64,000 nt of DNA from Akkermansiaceae bacterium (GCA_024233135.1 JACKPZ010000008.1:114891-178890); one strand, 5' to 3'; positions 35,601 to 44,059 are shown, numbered from the stretch's first letter. The notes: generated by a model not told the origin, from the letters alone. Translations and numbers: made by a program.

Positions 35601-36887
35601 ATACTGGATCTCCGCGAGATGGGTGGCATTGCCGGTGATCTGCACGCCCAGCCGCTGTTGCGCGGTGTTCAGCGCCAGCACGCCGGCGTCGTATTCCAAC
35701 CGGTAGACCTGTCCCGGCACGGTGCCGAAGTCCTGCGAGATGTAGGCGTTCGGAGCGGTCTGGCCGCCGTTCATGATGAGCATGCGGTCGCCGTGCGAGG
35801 CGATGTAGGGCGCCAGGGTTTCATAAACCAGCCGGTTGCCGGTCATGGACCATCCGTTTTCGCCGTCCTCGAAGCTGCCGTTGGTGAGGGTGAGCGACGT
35901 GTAATACGCCGTGCTTCCCGCGGCGATTTGGTTCTGCTCCGGTGTCCGGTCCCGCACGCCGCCGATGCTGACGGTGTAAAGTGTTCCGGGAGCCTGCACG
36001 CTCGTCGTCAAGGTGACGGTGCGTTTCGTCGCCGCATCGAGCGTGGCCTGGGTGATCGTGAGGCCGCCGTTCACACTGAAGTTCGCGAGGTTCGCCGCGC
36101 TGTCGGCCACGGGTTTGCTGAAGGTGACGTCGATGTGCTGCAGGTCGGTCGCCGGTCCGGTGCGCAGGACCTTCGGCGCATCCGCCGTGCCCAGCGGCGT
36201 GATCACGCTGCCGATCGCGGGAAACCACGTCTCCGCGAGTTTCTGATAGCCGCCGGCGGTCGGGTGCACGCCTTCCTCGAGGTCGGCGGGTTCGAGCGCG
36301 GAGTGGAGGTCGGCGTAGGAAACTTGTCTGCCGAGCGCCACCTGGTCCGCGACGATGCCAGGAATGGCCGCGTTGAATGCCGACTGCTGCGCCTCGATCG
36401 CCGCGCTGTCCGTGCGCAGCGGCAGTGTGGCGACGATGATCTTGGCGTGCGGCAGTTTCGTCGCGAGGTCGGAAACGAGCGCCGCCAGGCGGTTGGGAGC
36501 GGACGCGATGTTGTCGCCCGCCGAGAAATCATTGGTGCCCGCCATCAACAGGACGACGTCCGGAGTTTCGATCTGGTTCAGCCACCACGGCAGGCCCGCC
36601 TGGAGTTGGGCGATGCGGTATCCGCCCATGCCCTGGTGGTCGCCATCGGGCAACGGCGGGTTGTTCTCGTCCGTCAGCGTGCCGACGAAATCCACGTTGA
36701 ACCCTGCGCCGTCCAGCAGCTCATACAAACCATTGCGGTAGGCGCCGACGACGGTCGTGCCGGACGTGAGCGAATCACCCAGCGGCAGGATGCGGGTGGG
36801 TGGAGTCTGCCCGGCGCTCGTTGCGATGCCGGCGACGGCGAGGCAAGCGGCGACGGTCGCGCGAAGCGAGCTTCGGAGCAATTTCAT
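32655..36887 (-). CDS. Large secreted SGNH hydrolase with alternating Ig-like and jelly-roll domains
   Basis: 1410 residues from ATG 36887. After a signal peptide (TVAACLAVAGIATSAGQ) residues 30-225 are an SGNH/GDSL hydrolase: GDSL at 37-40 (Ser39), GTND at 117-120 and His208 in EEGVHPT, where Glu205 stands in place of the usual Asp. A single Ig-like domain (about 230-345) follows. Then four jelly-roll domains (NGSFExGxxGW starts; QRLGVQITG; IDLLLDHVRIT) alternate with four cadherin-like repeats (PGVLANDSDADGDDLT; GGFTYTPDSGYTGPDSFTYH). The C-terminus YVLERSDNLKDWETV is a tail seen on many proteins of this phylum. It is a probable polysaccharide-acting esterase at the cell surface. Confidence 0.85.
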   Translation of the reverse strand: MKLLRSSLRATVAACLAVAGIATSAGQTPPTRILPLGDSLTSGTTVVGAYRNGLYELLDGAGFNVDFVGTLTDENNPPLPDGDHQGMGGYRIAQLQAGLPWWLNQIETPDVVLLMAGTNDFSAGDNIASAPNRLAALVSDLATKLPHAKIIVATLPLRTDSAAIEAQQSAFNAAIPGIVADQVALGRQVSYADLHSALEPADLEEGVHPTAGGYQKLAETWFPAIGSVITPLGTADAPKVLRTGPATDLQHIDVTFSKPVADSAANLANFSVNGGLTITQATLDAATKRTVTLTTSVQAPGTLYTVSIGGVRDRTPEQNQIAAGSTAYYTSLTLTNGSFEDGENGWSMTGNRLVYETLAPYIASHGDRMLIMNGGQTAPNAYISQDFGTVPGQVYRLEYDAGVLALNTAQQRLGVQITGNATHLAEIQYLNGNAAGNTVWTAKSHVFTADSAITNLAFGDLSTTSNSIDLLLDHVRITAVPPLANSAPVAVADSYSITPDTVLSVPAPGVLANDSDFDTDPLTVVLDSAPSHGALVLNPDGGFTYTPAAGYTGGDSFTYHANDGALDSNTVTVAIEVAPLPVELLVNGSFENGETGWNMSGSYLVYQDDGTYTATEGTGLLVLNGGQGAPNALVSQSFSTVPGQSYTLSYDLGVVSFNNTEQRLGVQIDGATRLFAEAQSIFGNSSGQSLWVAKSHSFTADSSITTLAFGDLSASTAGIDLLLDNVRVTPDGAPSNTAPAADDDIYQVTAGMTLSVAAPGVLANDSDAEGDALTAIADSAPSHGSLSLAADGGFTYTPDAGFTGFDSFTYHADDGDLTSEPATVSIEVTEPNAAPVANADSYSIASGGVLAIAAPGVLANDSDADGDDLTAVPDSAPGHGTLDLNADGGFTYTPDSGYTGPDSFTYHVSDGETNSPSVVVTLSVFDPATELLVNGSFESDFDGWTAEGIREIGLYPPTDGKKEVIFNSGNRTPDATLSQVFATVPGQTYLLRFDIGVLSYVARNQRLGIDITGAGPLLSRDASIAGSGAGDVEWETRSYTFTADATTAALTFEDRSAETIGIDLMLDHVSITGQTTGGNEAPQAMRDTYATVAGTALVVSAPGVLANDHASQGGTLSAVLDVPPSHGTLGFQPDGSFTYQPDAGFAGVDSFSYHAVSNGLNSNNVIVTIAVDPADSGMLVNPSFESNFNGWATAGNTSVEYYQPTDGIKIADFNSRDRAPGGTISQSFATTPGTTYSLRFDAGLISYTNDSQVLGVVVTGGATLLEETITLQDLDGEIIRWSPQTFTFTADGGSATLEFRDLSTATVGIDLLVDNVRIAEAVTPDALAAAAVLPDIELGTPAFGTEGDDFSIALQAIQSGNYVLERSDNLKDWETVNSKYSDGLEEVRFLDPRPTEGEPRLFYRIRYQMR

Positions 36888-36946
36888 ACACCTGGGGGGA
36901 TTGGGGGGAGGGGGTGGAACGTCGGAACACGTCCGCAACCCGATGT

Positions 36947-36975
36947 GAATTAGTCGGATCCGTCGCCAAAGTCAA
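36947..36975 (-). promoter_or_regulatory. Sigma-70-like promoter of the SGNH gene
   Basis: On the minus strand a TTGACT box (36970-36975) is followed 17 bp later by TAATTC (36947-36952). The start codon lies at 36887, giving a leader of about 50 bases, with AGGTG just upstream of the ATG as ribosome-binding site. Box match and spacing are good; the -10 match is partial. Confidence 0.45.
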
Positions 36976-37028
36976 GGTCCGGCCCCTACGCGATCGCGGG
37001 GCGGGCACGGCCGTGCCGCGATGGATGC

Positions 37029-37886
37029 CTAGCCGCGCCAGCGTTTCGTGAGGTCGCCGTAGGCGTCGATGCGGCGGTCGCGGAAGAACGGCCAGATGCG
37101 GCGGAAGTCTTCGACGAGTTGGAAGTCGATGTCCTGATAGAGGATCTCCTCGTTTCCGGTGGAGGCCTTTGCGACGATCTCGCCGTAGGGATTGGCGACG
37201 AAAGAGCGGCCCCAGAACTCGGTGCCGTCGTGGGTGCCGGAGCGGTTGACGGCGGCGAGGTAGCAGCCGTTGGCGACGGCGTGGCCGCGCTGCACGGTTT
37301 CCCATGCGCAGTGCTGGGCGTCGCCGAGTTCGGCCTTTTCCGCGGGCAGCCAGCCGATGGCGGTGGGATAGATGAGGAGCTGCGCGCCGCCGAGGGCCAT
37401 GAGGCGGGCGGCCTCGGGATACCATTGGTCCCAGCAGATGAGGACGCCGAGTTTGCCGAACCTCGTGTCCCACACCGGCCAGCCGGTGTCGCCGGGGGTG
37501 AAGTAGAATTTCTCCTCGAATCCGGGGTCCTGCGGGATGTGGGATTTCCGATAGAGGCCCATCAGCGAGCCGTCGGCGTCGTGGATGGCGGCGGTGTTGT
37601 GATAGAGGCCGGGCCCGCGGTGCTCGAAAAGCGAGGACACGAGCACGATGCCGAGCTCGCCGGCGAGTTTCCCAAGGCGGTCGGTGACCGGGCCGGGCAG
37701 GGGATCGGCGAGGTCGAAGAGCGCGGTGTCCTCGACGGTGCAGAAATACGGCGTGAGGAACAGCTCCTGGGTGATGACGATGTTCGCACCACCGGCGGCG
37801 GCCTCGCGGATGAGGGTTTCGTGATGCTGGAAGGCTTCCTCCTTCGAGCCGAAGGTCGTGGACTGGAGCAGGGCGAGGCGTGGCAT
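37029..37886 (-). CDS. aguB: Carbon-nitrogen hydrolase, N-carbamoylputrescine amidase type
   Basis: 285 residues from ATG 37886. The Glu-Lys-Cys triad of the nitrilase superfamily is at Glu41 (VITQELFLTPYF), Lys114 (LYRKSHIPQDPGF) and Cys151 (LGVLICWDQWYPEAAR). The whole sequence follows the AguB subfamily, which hydrolyses N-carbamoylputrescine to putrescine in the arginine-agmatine route. An agmatine deiminase partner (AguA) is not visible here. The start was set at the conserved MPRLALLQST; 16 upstream in-frame residues were rejected. Confidence 0.85.
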   Translation of the reverse strand: MPRLALLQSTTFGSKEEAFQHHETLIREAAAGGANIVITQELFLTPYFCTVEDTALFDLADPLPGPVTDRLGKLAGELGIVLVSSLFEHRGPGLYHNTAAIHDADGSLMGLYRKSHIPQDPGFEEKFYFTPGDTGWPVWDTRFGKLGVLICWDQWYPEAARLMALGGAQLLIYPTAIGWLPAEKAELGDAQHCAWETVQRGHAVANGCYLAAVNRSGTHDGTEFWGRSFVANPYGEIVAKASTGNEEILYQDIDFQLVEDFRRIWPFFRDRRIDAYGDLTKRWRG

Positions 37887-37908
37887 GGTGAGGACGGTTG
37901 AACGCGGT

Positions 37909-38268
37909 CTACGTCGGCTGTTCCGCTTTCGCAAGGGATCGTTTGAGGGAACGGACGCGGATTGCCGAGATCACGACGACGATGAGGGCGGGAAGGGCGA
38001 TGACGAGGCCCCAGAAGGTGGACAGGAGCGCCACGGAGATGTGGGACGCGAGTTCGGAAGGATCGGCGGCTCCGGTGTTGCGGAGTTCCTCGAACGCGCC
38101 CGTCATGCCGATGACCGTGCCTACGATGCCGTTGATGGGAAGGATGATGCAGAGAACGAGGGAGATGAGACGGACACGTTTCCAGATCCGCAGCTTGCGG
38201 GAAAGGTCCCCGGTTTCCGGGGTGCCGGTGTCCGAGGCGGGCGGTTGGTACGGTGGAAGCGGTTTCAT
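37909..38268 (-). CDS. Small MotA/TolQ/ExbB-like membrane protein
   Basis: 119 residues from ATG 38268 (MKPLPPYQPPASDTG); the upstream open frame lies inside the deacetylase gene. Two membrane helices, near 36-58 (LISLVLCIILPINGIVGTVI) and 82-105 (LLSTFWGLVIALPALIVVVI), flank GMTGAFEELRNTG and SHISVALLSTFWGL, which match the core of MotA/TolQ/ExbB proton-channel proteins. It lacks the N-terminal helix and long cytosolic part of a full ExbB. No ExbD/TolR partner is next to it. It is coupled to the deacetylase by an ATGA overlap. Confidence 0.7.
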   Translation of the reverse strand: MKPLPPYQPPASDTGTPETGDLSRKLRIWKRVRLISLVLCIILPINGIVGTVIGMTGAFEELRNTGAADPSELASHISVALLSTFWGLVIALPALIVVVISAIRVRSLKRSLAKAEQPT

Positions 38269-39248
38269 CCGGCGTGATGTCTTTTTGCAACGAACCTGCC
38301 CAGCTCGCGGGGCAGGGGATTCCAGTAGCGGTCTCCGTAGGATTCCTTGATATGGAGCAGGAAGCGCTCGTAAAGCCCGGCGTCGAACTCGCTGGTGGCG
38401 GGGCGTTTCCCGTCGAAGCAGAGGTAGTCCGGATGCACGTTCACGTGGACCATGCCGCCGTGGGCGACGAGCCACTCGGTCTTGCGCCGCCAGATCTCGA
38501 TGTCGCGCTCGCGCAGCACGAGAAACAAAGTGGCGTCCTGCGGCAGCGTGTAGGGGATCTCGATGTAGCGGCGCGCGGGGTCCTCATCGTCCACGGCAAA
38601 CGGAAAGATCGTGCCGACGCCGTCCGGCTGGGGTTCGAAGGGATCGGTGTCGAAGGTGGAGGCGTCGTATTCGATGTCGAGCGCCTTGATCCATTCGAGA
38701 TTGTGAAACATGAAGCCGGCGCGGAACCCGACCGCGTTCCATTCCTTGAGGTGGGTGTTGATGCGCGGCGCGCATTCGTCGAAGGACCGGCGGGACCGGA
38801 AGAGCGATCCGTCGTGGCGCAGGTCGTGCACGCCGATTTCAAACCCCATCTCCTCCAGCCGCTGCCGGAGTTCGGGCGGGACGATGTATCCGCCCTCCGG
38901 GATCAGGTTGAACGACGAGCGAAACCCGTGTTTCTCCTCGAGTTCCGCCAGCCGGATGCAGCGATCCAGCCCGGCCGGACCCTCGACATCGTGCGTGAGC
39001 AGCAACGCGAAATCCTTGCCATCCGGCCAGCCGTTCCACCCGGCGGGTGGCGTGGCGGCGGACGCCATGATGGGCCAGTCGTCGGTGCGCTGCAGGATGT
39101 GGTTCATCCGCAGCCGGCGCATGGTGTAGCGCGCGGCCTGCGGCAGGAAGGGCTTGAAGGCGTAATACATCGCATTGAGCAGGCTCATGCCGCGCCCTTC
39201 GGTCGAGTCGAGGAGCCTGTCCTCGCCTTGGAGAAGTCGATCCCTCAT
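38265..39248 (-). CDS. Polysaccharide deacetylase-like protein
   Basis: 327 residues. LLLTHDVEGPAGLDRCIRLA (near 82-102) is the deacetylase motif 1 with its Asp. GFEIGVHDLRHDGSLF (near 134-149) gives the His of motif 2, and MVHVNVHPDYLC (near 275-286) a late His. It probably acts as a metal-dependent carbohydrate esterase fold protein. No signal peptide is evident, so it may be cytoplasmic or released another way. It lies between a 4-helix membrane protein and the TolQ-like protein and is coupled to the latter. Confidence 0.75.
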   Translation of the reverse strand: MRDRLLQGEDRLLDSTEGRGMSLLNAMYYAFKPFLPQAARYTMRRLRMNHILQRTDDWPIMASAATPPAGWNGWPDGKDFALLLTHDVEGPAGLDRCIRLAELEEKHGFRSSFNLIPEGGYIVPPELRQRLEEMGFEIGVHDLRHDGSLFRSRRSFDECAPRINTHLKEWNAVGFRAGFMFHNLEWIKALDIEYDASTFDTDPFEPQPDGVGTIFPFAVDDEDPARRYIEIPYTLPQDATLFLVLRERDIEIWRRKTEWLVAHGGMVHVNVHPDYLCFDGKRPATSEFDAGLYERFLLHIKESYGDRYWNPLPRELGRFVAKRHHAG

Positions 39249-39257
39249 CGATCCCGG

Positions 39258-39914
39258 TCAGGTTTTGTAAACGATGGGGCGGCGGGTGAGGCGCTCGAGC
39301 ACGGCGGTGAGGGGGACGAAGAAGCCGTAAACGAAGAAGAACGCGAAAAGCAGGATTTGGATGACCAACAGGATGTAACAGAGTTTCACGATCTGCGCGC
39401 CGCGGGCGCGGGCCTCGCGGACGTTCTGCCCGACGACCTCGCCGAGGGTTTCGGTGTAGGCGTCGAAACTGCGGACGCATTCGTGATCGAAGAGCTCGCC
39501 GGCCGCCTCGACATCGCCTTTGTCCAGCAGTTCGACGACCTTCCCGCGGCTGGCGCGGTATGCATCCCGGTTGCGGATCATCCGCTCGAAGGCGGCGGTC
39601 TCCTCGGGACTCTTCAGGGTGCCGCGGTAGGTGTCGTATGCCTCGTCGACACGCCGGATGGATTCCTCGAGCAAGCGGGTGATCTGTTTCCGCTCCGGCG
39701 CGCCTCCGTTCACGGCGAGGGCCGTTTCGAGGAAACCCTCGGACACATTGAGCGAGGCGAGGCTGCTGCTGGTGAGGCCGCGCAGCGAGTCCGAGACAAT
39801 GGCGTCGGCCTGGCGTTTGATCAGCCAGATGGTGGTCACCGGGCTGGTCACGATGAGCAGCAGGAGGACGACGGCGACCGCCGCGGACAGTTTCCGGAAT
39901 GGGTGGGAGGTCAT
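39258..39914 (-). CDS. Membrane protein with MCP-like four-helix sensor region, no signalling domain
   Basis: 218 residues from ATG 39914. An N-terminal membrane helix (AAVAVVLLLLIVTSPVTTIW, about 10-30), a periplasmic helical region of about 140 residues and a second helix (CYILLVIQILLFAFFFVYGF, about 178-198) frame a domain like the 4HB_MCP sensor. The usual HAMP and output domains are missing; only about 20 cytosolic residues follow. It may be a truncated or accessory receptor. It is 9 bp upstream of the deacetylase gene, so probably co-transcribed. Confidence 0.65.
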   Translation of the reverse strand: MTSHPFRKLSAAVAVVLLLLIVTSPVTTIWLIKRQADAIVSDSLRGLTSSSLASLNVSEGFLETALAVNGGAPERKQITRLLEESIRRVDEAYDTYRGTLKSPEETAAFERMIRNRDAYRASRGKVVELLDKGDVEAAGELFDHECVRSFDAYTETLGEVVGQNVREARARGAQIVKLCYILLVIQILLFAFFFVYGFFVPLTAVLERLTRRPIVYKT

Positions 39915-40038
39915 GGCGCTTCGGTGCGGGCGCACCGGCGTTCCGTCTAGCAAGTGCTGGCGGGAAACGCGAGCCATTCATGGAGCCGCCCGTGACGGCC
40001 GCTTGCGCCGGGGCCGCATCGCGGCATAGCTTCCGGCC

Positions 40039-40824
40039 GTGCCGCGCGCGACCTTCACATTTCTCGGGACCTCGACGTCGGTGGGCGTGCCGGTCATCGG
40101 CTGCACCTGCGACGTCTGCCGCTCGGACAATCCGAAAAACAACCGGCTCCGGTCCTCCGCGCTCGTCCGCTGCGGAGACACGTCGGTGCTTGTCGATTCC
40201 GGGCCGGACCTTCGCGCCCAGGCGCTGCGGGAAGGGCTCGCAGCCGTCGACGCGGTGGTCTACACCCACGCGCACCTCGACCACGTCGCGGGATTCGACG
40301 AACTCCGCGCCTTCTGCTGGCACAAGGACGGCCCGCTTCCGCTGCATGCCACTTCCGGCTGCATGGACGCGCTGATGCAGATGTTCGGTTGGGCGTTTTC
40401 CCCGGAGAACGTCGCCAAAGGATATGTGAAACCCGAGGGCCGCCGGATCGACGGGCCGTTTTGCCACGGCCCGCTGCGGATCACGCCGCTGCCGGTGGAA
40501 CACGCCGCGGTCGAGACGGTCGGTTTCCTCTTCGAAGCGGATGGCATGCGCTCGATCGCCTATCTGCCGGATGTGAAACGCATCCCGCCGGAAACGATGG
40601 GCTTGATCCGCGGCGTGGATGTGTTCGTCGTCGATGCCCTCCGGCCGGGCGCGCATCCGACGCATTTCACCGTCGAGGAGGCGCTGTCCGCGGTGGCAGA
40701 CGTCGCCCCCGGCGAGGCGTGGCTCACCCATCTGGGCCACGAAAACGAGCACGATGCCCTGCAAGCTTCGTTGCCGGAAGGCGTGCGCGTGGCATGGGAC
40801 GGGCTCACGCTCGATCTTGCCTGA
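40039..40824 (+). CDS. PhnP-like metallo-beta-lactamase-fold phosphodiesterase
   Basis: 261 residues from a GTG at 40039. GTSTSVGVPVIGCTCDVCRS (10-29) has the Cys cluster seen in PhnP, where cysteines bind a structural zinc. VYTHAHLDHVAGFDELR (74-90) is the metal-binding core; Asp and His ligands recur in AYLPDVKR and LTHLGHENEHD. PhnP cleaves ribosyl 1,2-cyclic phosphate in phosphonate breakdown, but many PhnP-like proteins occur outside phn operons. No phn genes are near, so the substrate is open. Confidence 0.85.
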   Translation: MPRATFTFLGTSTSVGVPVIGCTCDVCRSDNPKNNRLRSSALVRCGDTSVLVDSGPDLRAQALREGLAAVDAVVYTHAHLDHVAGFDELRAFCWHKDGPLPLHATSGCMDALMQMFGWAFSPENVAKGYVKPEGRRIDGPFCHGPLRITPLPVEHAAVETVGFLFEADGMRSIAYLPDVKRIPPETMGLIRGVDVFVVDALRPGAHPTHFTVEEALSAVADVAPGEAWLTHLGHENEHDALQASLPEGVRVAWDGLTLDLA

Positions 40825-40868
40825 GTCCGGGCCTTGCATGCGGCGGCGGCTGGCTTCAGGTTCGGCGC

Positions 40869-42458
40869 ATGATGCGGATGCTGTTGCCGATCCTGCCCGT
40901 GGTGGCGATGTGCCTGCCGATGCTGCGCGCCCAGCCGGCACCGGATTCGGTGGTGGTGCTCTACAACGCCCGGATCCCGGACTCGCGCAAGCTCGCCGAG
41001 CACTATCAGAAGGTGCGGATGATCCCGGAGGAAAACCTGGTGGGCCTCGAAATGCCCGCCGGTCCGGACATCAGCCGTGACGAATACGAGGAAACCATCC
41101 TCAAGCCGCTGCGCCGGCAGTTCGACGTCCGCGGGTGGTGGAGCCGCGGCGTGGACGCCGGCGGGATCACCCTGCCGAAAGCCGGCCGCATGCACGTGCT
41201 CGTGACAGTGAAAGGCGTGCCGCTGCGCATCAAACAATCGCCCCTGCCCGCGGGTGAAACACCGGCGCCGCCGGACAAGGATCCGTTCAAGGGTCACGAC
41301 GAAGCGTCGGTGGACTCGGAACTCGCGATGTTCGGCGTCGAGGGATTGCCCACCGAGGGCGTGCTGCAAAACAAATACTATAAATCCGAACTGCCCATCA
41401 ACGCCGCGCGCATGCCGTTCCTCATCCTCACCGCGCGGATCGATGCGGTGTCCTACGCCACCTGCCGCAGGATGATCGACGACGCGTTCGAGACCGAGTC
41501 CCGCGGCCTCTGGGGAATGGCGTATGTCGATATCGCCAACAAGTTTCCGCAGGGCGACAAGTGGCTCGAAGCGGTGGCGGAACAAAGCATCGAGGCAGGG
41601 TTTCCGACGGTGGTGGACCGCTTCAACGACACCTTTCCGAAAAACTATCCGATGGGCGACGTCGCCGTGTATTTCGGCTGGTACGAGTGGAATGTGAACG
41701 GACCGTTCCTCTATCCGGGCTTCCGTTTCCGCAAGGGCGCGGTGGCGGCGCACCTGCATTCGTTCAGCGCCATGCAGATGCGCGACGCGAGCAAGAACTG
41801 GTCCGCCGCCCTGCTCGAACGCGGCGCCGCCGTGACCATCGGCAACGTTTGGGAACCCTATCTCCACCTCACCCACGACTTTGAAATCCTCCACCGCCGC
41901 CTGCTCGCGGGCGACATCTGGGTGGAGGCCTGCTGGAAGGCGATGCCCGTCACCTCATGGCAGGGCGTGGTGCTCGGAGACCCGCTCTACCGGCCCTTCG
42001 TCCACCTCGACGGCAGCGGCAAGGTGGTCGATGAGGACCGCGACTACCGCGCCCTGCGCGCCGCGCGCCTGCGCTGGCCGGAGGATGGTGTCGAGCGCCG
42101 CGAGCAGCTCGCAGCCGCCGTCGAACGCACCCGCAGCCCGGTGCTTGCCGAGGCACTCGCCCTCGACGCGCTCGCAGACGGCCTTGCCTCGCGCGCTTCC
42201 GGCGAGTTCACCAAGGTGCGGCAACTCTATGTCCGCACCGAGGACAAGATGCGCCAGGATTTCCACCGCATCGGCATCGACCGCGCGGCCGGCCGGAAAT
42301 CCGAGGCCATCCGCGACCTGCGAGACGCCCAGCGCCTCTACGGGCCGGTCCCCGCCGCCCAGTCGCTCGACGCCTGGCTCAAGATCCTTGACCCGCCGCC
42401 GCCGCCCCCGAATCCTGCGGCCCCGCCCGGAGGAAAGAAACCGGGTGCCGCGAACTGA
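40869..42458 (+). CDS. TIGR03790-family secreted protein
   Basis: 529 residues from ATG 40869, with a signal peptide (LLPILPVVAMCLPMLRAQ). Segments VVVLYNARIPDSRKLAEHYQ, RMIPEENLVGLEMP, HVLVTVKGVPLRIKQ and GAVAAHLHSFSAMQM match the TIGR03790 family, widespread in this phylum and in some Bacteroidetes, of unknown function. The C-terminus is helical (ASGEFTKVRQLYVRTEDKMR) and ends in a proline-rich tail. It is followed 15 bp later by the DUF2851 gene. Confidence 0.85.
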   Translation: MMRMLLPILPVVAMCLPMLRAQPAPDSVVVLYNARIPDSRKLAEHYQKVRMIPEENLVGLEMPAGPDISRDEYEETILKPLRRQFDVRGWWSRGVDAGGITLPKAGRMHVLVTVKGVPLRIKQSPLPAGETPAPPDKDPFKGHDEASVDSELAMFGVEGLPTEGVLQNKYYKSELPINAARMPFLILTARIDAVSYATCRRMIDDAFETESRGLWGMAYVDIANKFPQGDKWLEAVAEQSIEAGFPTVVDRFNDTFPKNYPMGDVAVYFGWYEWNVNGPFLYPGFRFRKGAVAAHLHSFSAMQMRDASKNWSAALLERGAAVTIGNVWEPYLHLTHDFEILHRRLLAGDIWVEACWKAMPVTSWQGVVLGDPLYRPFVHLDGSGKVVDEDRDYRALRAARLRWPEDGVERREQLAAAVERTRSPVLAEALALDALADGLASRASGEFTKVRQLYVRTEDKMRQDFHRIGIDRAAGRKSEAIRDLRDAQRLYGPVPAAQSLDAWLKILDPPPPPPNPAAPPGGKKPGAAN

Positions 42459-42473
42459 CCCGGATTTCCCCCG

Positions 42474-43847
42474 ATGACCTACGGATTTTTGCTGGAATCG
42501 GTCTGGCATCCACCGCTCGCCTTCGGCGATGCCCCGGTGGCCCCATTGCCGGCCGAGATCGAGCTCCAGGCGCTGTGGTTTTCCGGCGCCTTCGGGCGCG
42601 AGTTCCGCTCCACCTGCGGGAAAACCGTGCGCATCATCCAGTTTGGCGAGTGGAACCGCGCGGCCGGTCCGGACTTCGTGCGTGCCGCGGTTTCCATCGA
42701 CGGCGTGGAAACGACCGGCTCGCTCGAACTCGATCCCGACGCCGCCTGTTGGGAATCGCACGGCCACGCCACCAATCCCGAGTTCCGCGATGTCGTCCTG
42801 CACGTCGTCTTCCGCACCGGCGCGCGGCAGCACTTCGCCCGCACCTGCGACCACCGCGAGGTCCCGCAGGTCTTCATCAGCGCCGCCCAGCTCGCCGACG
42901 CCATGGGCCGCCCGCCGCGCGAGGTCGCCATCGCCCATCCCGGCCGCTGCCTCCGCCCCCTGAAAGGAATGCCCGAAAAAGCCGTCGAGAGCCTGCTTCA
43001 CGAAGCGGCCCACCACCGCGCCCAACTCAAGGCCGCACGCTGGCTGCGCCTGGAGGACGCCCACGGCCGCGACGCAGCCCTCTTCCAGAGCACCGCAGAG
43101 ACCCTCGGCTACCGCGGCAACTCGCTCGCCATGCGCCTGCTCGCCCAGCGCGCGCCGCTCGACCTCCTGCGCTCCGATCCGTCGGCCGCCGAGTCCGTGC
43201 TCTTCGGCACCGCCGGCTTCCTCAGCCCCACGCTCCACGAATCCGCGCCCGAGGAAACCCGTGGCTACCTCCGCGACCTCTGGGAAACGTGGTGGAAAAG
43301 CCGCGCCCGCTTCGAGGCGTCCGGCCTCCGTCTCATTCCGTGGAAATCCCACGGCCAACGGCCCGCCAACCACCCGCACCGCCGCGTCGGCGCGCTCGCC
43401 GCCCTCGTCGCCGCATGGCCGCAATACCGCCGCCTCGCCCTCGCCCGGCCCTTCGTCGCCAAGCCGCTCCTCGATTTCCTCCAGTCCCTCGACCACCCGT
43501 TCTGGAACCACCACCACACCCTCACCTCCACCGCGACCGACCGCCGGATCGCCCCCTTCGGCCGCACCCACGCGCTCGAACTCGTCGCCAACCACCTCGC
43601 CCCCCTCGCCCTTCACGACGAGGGCATGTCGTTCCGCGACTACTGGAAACTCCGCAACTCCGCGCCCAACGACAGCGTCAAACGCTGCGCCATCCGGCTT
43701 TTCGGATCCATCGATGTCGCGAAACCCTGGACCAAACGTGTCTGCCACCACCAGGCCCTGCTCCAGGTCTATCAGGACTTCTGTCTCGAGGACTTCTCCA
43801 ATTGCGACGACTGTCCCTTTCCCGAACAACTCTCCCAGTGGAAATGA
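42474..43847 (+). CDS. DUF2851 family protein
   Basis: 457 residues. The N-terminal half shows the DUF2851 pattern: IIQFGEWNRAAGPDFVRAAV, a GSLELDPDAACWESHGHATN segment and FRDVVLHVVF, followed by helical parts (AAHHRAQLKAARWLRLEDAH; ETLGYRGNSLAMRLLAQRAP). The C-terminus has a cysteine cluster (FCLEDFSNCDDCPFPEQL) that could bind metal. The family has no assigned function; the N-terminal part has a nuclease-like look, which is only an impression. Its stop overlaps the thiS start by 4 bp. Confidence 0.85.
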   Translation: MTYGFLLESVWHPPLAFGDAPVAPLPAEIELQALWFSGAFGREFRSTCGKTVRIIQFGEWNRAAGPDFVRAAVSIDGVETTGSLELDPDAACWESHGHATNPEFRDVVLHVVFRTGARQHFARTCDHREVPQVFISAAQLADAMGRPPREVAIAHPGRCLRPLKGMPEKAVESLLHEAAHHRAQLKAARWLRLEDAHGRDAALFQSTAETLGYRGNSLAMRLLAQRAPLDLLRSDPSAAESVLFGTAGFLSPTLHESAPEETRGYLRDLWETWWKSRARFEASGLRLIPWKSHGQRPANHPHRRVGALAALVAAWPQYRRLALARPFVAKPLLDFLQSLDHPFWNHHHTLTSTATDRRIAPFGRTHALELVANHLAPLALHDEGMSFRDYWKLRNSAPNDSVKRCAIRLFGSIDVAKPWTKRVCHHQALLQVYQDFCLEDFSNCDDCPFPEQLSQWK

Positions 43848-44059
43848 GCGACCCCGCCATCACCATCCAGCTCAACGGCAAACCCCACCCGCTCGCCGCA
43901 CCCGCTACTCTCGCCGAGCTCCTCGCCTCCCTCGGCCTCGCCGGCAAACCCGTCGTCGTCGAACTCGACCTCGAAGCCGTCTTTCCCCGCGACTTCGCCA
44001 CGACATCCATCCACGACGGCTCCCGCGTCGAGATCGTCACCCTCGCCGCCGGCGGGTGA
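43844..44059 (+). CDS. thiS: Sulfur carrier protein ThiS
   Basis: 71 residues from ATG 43844 (ATGA overlap with DUF2851). It is a ubiquitin-fold sulfur carrier for thiazole synthesis in thiamine formation. ITIQLNGKPHPLAAPATLAE, VVVELDLEAVFPRDFATTSI, DGSRVEIVTLAAGG and above all the C-terminal Gly-Gly identify it. ThiG or ThiF are not adjacent. The gene is below the size that many gene callers trust, but the terminal GG makes it secure. Confidence 0.92.
   Translation: MSDPAITIQLNGKPHPLAAPATLAELLASLGLAGKPVVVELDLEAVFPRDFATTSIHDGSRVEIVTLAAGG

Noticed and set aside
33210..36953. Plus-strand frames of 380 and 832 codons opposite the SGNH protein
   Set aside because: They mirror the repeats of the minus-strand gene and have no start signal or domain of their own.
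38839..40941. Minus-strand open frame of 700 codons spanning four genes
   Set aside because: It overlaps the PhnP-like, four-helix and deacetylase genes in the wrong frame or strand and its composition is Arg/Pro/Ala-rich like other shadow frames.
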